Shown here: piece by piece, positions 5,690-9,119 of the stretch
Numbering within the stretch: the stretch's first letter is position 1
Layout of the letters: each line of letters begins with the position of its first letter
NCBI GenBank assembly: GCA_011330645.1
Contig: DRQB01000022.1
Coordinates: 1-9,119 of the forward strand
Reading direction: 5' to 3'
Source: Campylobacterota bacterium
GTDB lineage: Bacteria; Campylobacterota; Campylobacteria; Campylobacterales; Sulfurovaceae
Length of the DNA stretch: 9,119 nt
Made by a program: the position numbers and the translations under genes
The notes under the pieces: model-generated
Told to the model about the DNA's origin: nothing
The model's database searches: none
The model's input: the letters and a program-made list of their open reading frames with translations, nothing else

Positions 5690-7285
5690 CTATTTTCCGT
5701 GTTGTTCCACGAAACTCTCATAGTCACCTTCAAAGTCTATTATCGACCCATCTTCGTTGATTTGAATAATTCTATTCGCAAAAGCATCGATGAGCTCTCT
5801 ATCGTGAGAGACACAGATGACTCCGCCTTTGTAGTTGTGCAGGGCTTCACCTAAAGCTACAATGGCTTCAAGGTCTAAGTGGTTATCTGGCTCATCCATG
5901 ACCAAAAAGTTTGCAGCGTCCATCATCATTTTACTAAGCATTACACGGTGTTTCTCTCCACCAGAACAGGCATCTATCTTTTTCTTCTGTTCTTCACCAG
6001 AAAAGAGCATACGTCCAAGTGTTTTTCTAATGTCATCAATATGCCACTTGACATCAAAACCTTGTATCCACTGTGGTAACTCTTCGTCACCTACTACCAA
6101 GTCTGTAGTATTTTGAGGGAAATAACTATAGGTAATGGTTTGTCCCCATTTCATATGCCCGGTATCTGGTTGTATCTCTTCCATCAATATTTTAAGTAGC
6201 GTTGTTTTACCCACACCATTTCCACCGATGAGTGCTATTTTATCACCCGCATTTACTTTAAAACTAAGATTTTCAAATACTGTTTCACCATCATAAGACT
6301 TTGAAAGGTTTTGGGCATCGAGTATTTCATTTCCTATGTCACGATGTGGTTTAAACATAATAGACGGGTCACGACGGGAAGAAAGTTTAATCGCTTGTAC
6401 ATCTAGTTTATCAAGTTGTTTTTGACGTGAAGTTGCTTGTTTAGCCTTTGAAGCATTCGCCGAAAATCGCTTAATGAAACTTTCCAGTTCTTCTTTCTCT
6501 TTGAGTGCTTTACTTCTGTCTGTTTCTGCTTGTTTGGCTATGAGGTTAGCTGCGATATACCACTCATCATAATTTCCTGTAAACTCACGAATATTTTGAA
6601 AGTCAAGGTCAAGTATATGTGTCACTACACCATTAAGAAAGTGTCTGTCGTGAGAGATAACCATGAGTGTACCCTCATGACGCTTTAACTCATTTTCCAA
6701 CCATGAAATGGTTTCCATATCAAGGTTATTCGTAGGCTCATCAAGTAGCAATACATCTGGCTTCAAAAAGAGTACCTGCGCTAGCAAAATTTTAAACTTG
6801 TCACCACCTGTGAGTGAAGACATAAGCTCACCATGCTGTTCTACTGGAAACCCTAGAGATTGAAGCAGTTTTTCTATCTTGACATCAGACTCATATGTAG
6901 GATCTTCGTCAGCACAGATCATCTCAAGTTCACCCAGACGGTTGTTGACCTCATCAGACTCAAAGTCACCCTCCATGTAGAGTTTCTCTTTCTCTTTTTG
7001 TGCATCATAGAGTTTTTTGTTTCCATAAAGTACGGCGTCAGTTAGCGTAAAATCTTCAAAGGCATACTGATTTTGAGAAAGCATACCCAGTTTAAGTCCT
7101 GGTTGGAGTTGTACTTCACCATCACTTGGCTCTAGTTCACCGGCAAGAATCTTCATAAAAGTAGACTTTCCTGCACCATTCGCTCCTATAAGCCCATAAC
7201 GTTTTCCTACATCCATAGTCATATTTATTTTGTCGAAAAGAACTCTTTTTCCATAACGTTGTGTCAAATTTACTGTACTAAGCAC
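5690..7285 (-). CDS. ybiT: ABC-F ATPase, YbiT type, GTG start
   Basis: ABC-F proteins are soluble twin-ATPase factors that bind the ribosomal E site and act on the peptidyl-tRNA to relieve stalled or slow translation; they are not transporters. At 531 aa it matches E. coli YbiT (530) and aligns with it by eye over its whole length. NBD1 has Walker A GANGAGKST (34-42), an arm insertion at about 90-130, signature LTGGDK (158-163) and Walker B LLLDEPTNNLD (179-189). The P-tRNA interaction linker covers about 245-310 and includes RFSANASKAKQATSR. NBD2 has Walker A GGNGVGKTT (354-362), signature CSGGEK (440-445) and Walker B LVMDEPDNHLD (461-471), where Asp replaces the usual Thr of EPTNHLD. The start is the GTG at 7283-7285: an in-frame TAA lies four codons upstream and AAGGA six bases upstream, and the N-terminus then aligns with YbiT. 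An out-of-frame ATG overlaps it. Confidence 0.95.
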   Translation of the reverse strand: MLSTVNLTQRYGKRVLFDKINMTMDVGKRYGLIGANGAGKSTFMKILAGELEPSDGEVQLQPGLKLGMLSQNQYAFEDFTLTDAVLYGNKKLYDAQKEKEKLYMEGDFESDEVNNRLGELEMICADEDPTYESDVKIEKLLQSLGFPVEQHGELMSSLTGGDKFKILLAQVLFLKPDVLLLDEPTNNLDMETISWLENELKRHEGTLMVISHDRHFLNGVVTHILDLDFQNIREFTGNYDEWYIAANLIAKQAETDRSKALKEKEELESFIKRFSANASKAKQATSRQKQLDKLDVQAIKLSSRRDPSIMFKPHRDIGNEILDAQNLSKSYDGETVFENLSFKVNAGDKIALIGGNGVGKTTLLKILMEEIQPDTGHMKWGQTITYSYFPQNTTDLVVGDEELPQWIQGFDVKWHIDDIRKTLGRMLFSGEEQKKKIDACSGGEKHRVMLSKMMMDAANFLVMDEPDNHLDLEAIVALGEALHNYKGGVICVSHDRELIDAFANRIIQINEDGSIIDFEGDYESFVEQHGK

Positions 7286-7296
7286 ATAGTATCCTT
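7283..7296 (-). promoter_or_regulatory. ABC-F ribosome site with overlapping ATG and GTG starts
   Basis: The minus strand reads AAGGATACTATGTG. The GTG (7283-7285) opens the ABC-F frame. The ATG two bases upstream (7285-7287) opens only ATG TGC TTA GTA CAG TAA, a five-residue peptide, MCLVQ. Both lie within a normal distance of the same AAGGA, so they would compete for initiation. The in-frame TAA upstream of the GTG excludes a longer ABC-F start. Confidence 0.7.
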
Positions 7297-7392
7297 ATAC
7301 TTTTATATTATCGGCATTTTAGCATAATGCTCTGAAAATCTGTTATCATTAAATTATGACAAGAATTAGAATTCAGTACAGTGAGGCACTAA
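7286..7392. promoter_or_regulatory. Divergent ABC-F/beta-barrel promoter region with dyads
   Basis: This 107-base gap must hold promoters for both divergent genes. On the minus strand GATAAT (7307-7312) and TATAAA (7302-7307) are -10 candidates for the ABC-F gene. On the plus strand CATAAT (7323-7328) is a 5/6 -10 match; no -35 box is convincing for either. A perfect dyad, AGCAT-A-ATGCT (7321-7331), lies between them and could be an operator. CGGCATTT at 7312-7319 recurs inverted as AAATGCCG at 7391-7398, over the beta-barrel start codon. Confidence 0.4.
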
Positions 7393-8352
7393 ATGCCGAA
7401 TCTTAAAAAAGTCATTCCACTTTTTTTATTCTTATTAATACATGGCTATGCTGATTTCAAAAGTGATTTGGCTGCTAGATATGCCAGAGGGTTGAATGCC
7501 ATTCTCTTCTTCACCTCCGAAGATATTATCTCTTCAGGACACTATACATTTGATGCCTTAGATGGTTCATTAGATAGCTATTTCTTCCCTTTTTCTTACC
7601 CTTTTAAAAGTGACTGTGATGATTACAATTATTATCTGAATGGGAGTGTAGGATTTAGCAATTATAAAGAAGATAATATCAATCTGAACAGAGGAGCCAT
7701 AGACTCTCTCAAATTACGAACTTATGCCTTTAAAATAGGTGGAGGTACCCGTTTTAATACTTCAACCAATACTGATATTAAACTAGGAGCTGCGTATATT
7801 TACAGTCGGGTAGATGGTAGCTATAAAACATCTCAACCTTTAAATCTAAATAATGTGAATGACAAAGCCATTCATACCATTTTTAACAGTATCCAAAACC
7901 ATCATACCTTCGAAGTGTCTAGTTCTTTTGGGTATCACCCTGTCATCAATGATTTTAAACCCTATACCCGCATAGGTATACGCCATTTCACAACAAAAGC
8001 AGATGATTCTTTTGCTAATATCAAAAATATACAATCTTCCATTTCTCAACTCAAAGTAGGTCTTATCACTCCTCCTGTCACAAGCTTATTTGGACTGCCG
8101 TTGAGGCTTGAACCCTATGCTTCGAGTATCTTTCTTTCTGGGGATTTGGACAATGCTTTAAATCTTAATAAGTTTTATGTTGTAGGCACAACATTTCGCT
8201 TTGGTTCTTACCCCTTGACTTGCTGGGTAGAAGATGTTGCCTCACTTAAAAGAGACTCGATAGATTGGTTAAAAGAAGTCACCTTTGACATAAACCTTGT
8301 CAAAGGCGATAATTTTGATGGATTTAATATAGGATTGGGTGTGAAGTTTTAA
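7393..8352 (+). CDS. Secreted outer-membrane beta-barrel protein, unknown function
   Basis: The protein is 319 aa. It starts with a textbook signal peptide: KK, then hydrophobic VIPLFLFLLIHG, with likely cleavage after GYA at residue 20. It ends GLGVKF with a terminal Phe, the usual signal for BAM insertion of beta-barrels. In between are many alternating polar/aromatic strands separated by Asn/Asp/Ser-rich turns, for example TYAFKIGGGTRF (110-121), IKLGAAYIYSRV (129-140), HTFEVSSSFGYHP (171-183), PYTRIGIRHFTT (190-201) and KFYVVGTTFRFG (260-271). Only two cysteines are present (C75 and C277). It resembles solitary autotransporter-like barrels of about this size, but I cannot confirm that family or assign a substrate. 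GAGG lies six bases before the ATG. It is a single plus-strand gene, divergent from the ABC-F gene, and its TAA interlocks with that of the arsC-like gene. Confidence 0.85.
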   Translation: MPNLKKVIPLFLFLLIHGYADFKSDLAARYARGLNAILFFTSEDIISSGHYTFDALDGSLDSYFFPFSYPFKSDCDDYNYYLNGSVGFSNYKEDNINLNRGAIDSLKLRTYAFKIGGGTRFNTSTNTDIKLGAAYIYSRVDGSYKTSQPLNLNNVNDKAIHTIFNSIQNHHTFEVSSSFGYHPVINDFKPYTRIGIRHFTTKADDSFANIKNIQSSISQLKVGLITPPVTSLFGLPLRLEPYASSIFLSGDLDNALNLNKFYVVGTTFRFGSYPLTCWVEDVASLKRDSIDWLKEVTFDINLVKGDNFDGFNIGLGVKF

Positions 8353-8699
8353 TCGAGTATTTCTATAATATTTTCTATAGGACGACCAATGGCTGCCTTA
8401 CCATCTTTAATCACTATAGGACGTTCAATCAGTCTGGGGTTTGCTACCATGGCATCAATCAGCTTATCTTCATCACTTTCATCTTTAAGTTTCAGTTCTT
8501 TATATATCTCTTCTTTGGTTCTCATAAGCTCTCTAGCTGAGAGTCCCAACATCTTCAAAACTCCTACTAAATCTTCTCTACTTGGTGGAGTATCAAGATA
8601 TTTCACTACTTCAGCTTGTACACCTTTTTCTTCTAAAAGTGCCACTGCATTTCTTGATTTACTGCATCTTGGGTTATGCCAGATGGTTACATTTTCCAT
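8349..8699 (-). CDS. arsC: ArsC/YfgD-family reductase, glutaredoxin-linked type
   Basis: The protein is 116 aa, typical of this thioredoxin-fold family. The active-site loop is IWHNPRCSKSRN with C12, and the three arginines that bind arsenate in plasmid R773 ArsC (R60, R94, R107) correspond here to R60 (ELMRTKEE), R93 (IERPIV) and R106 (IGRPIE). Family members reduce arsenate to arsenite using glutathione and glutaredoxin. The sequence looks closer to E. coli YfgD (shared TPP, LKMLG, SARELMR, YKEL and NP.L.ERPIV blocks) than to plasmid ArsC, and no arsR, arsB or acr3 is visible, so arsenate may not be its natural substrate. The ATG at 8697-8699 lies inside the 3' end of the polyphosphate kinase gene (26-base overlap), with AAAGGAA in that coding sequence, implying translational coupling. 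Its stop shares TTAA with the convergent beta-barrel gene. Confidence 0.9.
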   Translation of the reverse strand: MENVTIWHNPRCSKSRNAVALLEEKGVQAEVVKYLDTPPSREDLVGVLKMLGLSARELMRTKEEIYKELKLKDESDEDKLIDAMVANPRLIERPIVIKDGKAAIGRPIENIIEILD

Positions 8700-9119
8700 T
8701 ATATGTTCCTTTATTATGTAATTTAACTATGACTTCATCGACTCCAGTAATGACACTTTCATCTTTACCCTCATAGTCTATGTTTAAAAGTAGATAGCGC
8801 ACAGCATTAAGACGTGCACGTTTTTTGTCGTTGGCATCGAGTTCACACCAAGGTGCATCTTGGGTACCTGAAATACGAAACATTTTATCTCTAAGGACTT
8901 CATACTCAGCATATTTTGCCATGGACTTGTAGTCAAGTTCTGAGAGTTTCCAGCTTTTCAGTGGGTCATCTTCTCTGTCTTTGATACGGTCTTCTTGTGT
9001 CTCTTTGGAGATATTCAAATAAAACTTAAAAAAGAGGATACCATCATCGACCAACATCTCTTCTACACCATTGACCTGCTTGTAAAAATGATCATGCTGT
9101 GCCTGTGTACAAAAGCCAA
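8674..9119 (-). CDS. ppk2: Polyphosphate kinase 2, C-terminal part (cut by window edge)
   Basis: PPK2 enzymes transfer phosphate between polyphosphate and nucleotides (ADP/GDP, or AMP in other classes). Only the last 147 residues are present; the Walker A and B motifs lie beyond the window. The frame is open to the right edge, so the Met at 9055-9057 is internal and not a start: upstream codons read GFCTQAQHDHFYKQVNGVEE, the expected PPK2 lead-in to MLVDDG. After it come FFKFYLNISKETQ, then KDREDDPLKSWKLSELD (the lid/helix region), APWCELDANDKKRARLN and VRYLL, all typical of the family's C-terminal half. The PPK2 class, and thus the acceptor nucleotide, cannot be fixed from this part. Its last 26 bases overlap the arsC-like start, so the two form one transcript. 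Confidence 0.93.
   Translation of the reverse strand, partial: GFCTQAQHDHFYKQVNGVEEMLVDDGILFFKFYLNISKETQEDRIKDREDDPLKSWKLSELDYKSMAKYAEYEVLRDKMFRISGTQDAPWCELDANDKKRARLNAVRYLLLNIDYEGKDESVITGVDEVIVKLHNKGTYNGKCNHLA

Noticed and set aside
7362..7373. Direct repeat AGAATTAGAATT before the barrel gene
   Set aside because: A 6-base repeat in very AT-rich sequence is expected by chance and has no matching partner on the other side.
8389..8776. Ser/Leu-rich plus-strand frames opposite the arsC-like gene
   Set aside because: They mirror Glu/Lys/Arg codons of the arsC-like gene and cross the ppk2 overlap; they are shadows with no start signals.
8674..9057. A complete 127-aa gene starting at the Met at 9055-9057
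   Set aside because: The frame continues upstream to the window edge with PPK2-like sequence (GFCTQAQ), so this Met is internal.
1..9119. CRISPR array, tRNA, insertion sequence or defence island
   Set aside because: I saw no regularly spaced repeats, tRNA-like cloverleaf, transposase, integrase or defence-family motif; the genes are ordinary metabolic and translation genes.

Overview
The window looks like chromosomal core sequence from a Campylobacterota (epsilonproteobacterial) bacterium, most likely of the Sulfurovum/Sulfurimonas kind. This rests on three things: the AT-rich base composition, the YebC variant that starts MGRAFEYRKAAK (the form I associate with Campylobacter and relatives), and tight gene packing with overlapping ends. 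The genus is inferred, not proven. No tRNA, rRNA, CRISPR array, insertion sequence or prophage gene is visible. No gene-free stretch exceeds about 110 bases.

Layout, left to right. Positions 1-2064 hold a minus-strand set: selO (625-2064), a 109-residue helical protein of unknown function (236-565), and the N-terminal part of a thioredoxin-fold protein (1-204, cut by the window edge). A 65-base divergent gap then separates selO from yebC (2130-2867, plus strand). yebC meets the aconitase gene acnA (2860-5607, minus strand) tail to tail, with an 8-base overlap. Upstream of acnA on the same strand is an ABC-F ATPase of the YbiT type (5690-7285), with an 82-base gap between them. A 107-base divergent gap leads to a signal-peptide-bearing outer-membrane beta-barrel candidate (7393-8352, plus strand). 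Its stop codon interlocks with the stop of an ArsC/YfgD-family reductase (8349-8699, minus strand). The arsC-like gene starts inside the 3' end of a class of polyphosphate kinase 2 gene (8674-9119, cut by the window edge).

Functional themes. The window is mostly housekeeping: the TCA or reductive TCA cycle (aconitase), translation quality control (YebC and ABC-F), redox-linked protein AMPylation (SelO beside a thioredoxin-fold protein), and phosphate/oxyanion metabolism (PPK2 coupled to an ArsC-like protein). I found no clear new defence or mobile system. The least explained parts are the 109-residue protein with its atypical CxxC thioredoxin neighbour, and the beta-barrel protein. The best testable idea is that SelO, which keeps both cysteines known to form its regulatory disulfide, is functionally tied to the thioredoxin-fold gene downstream of it.
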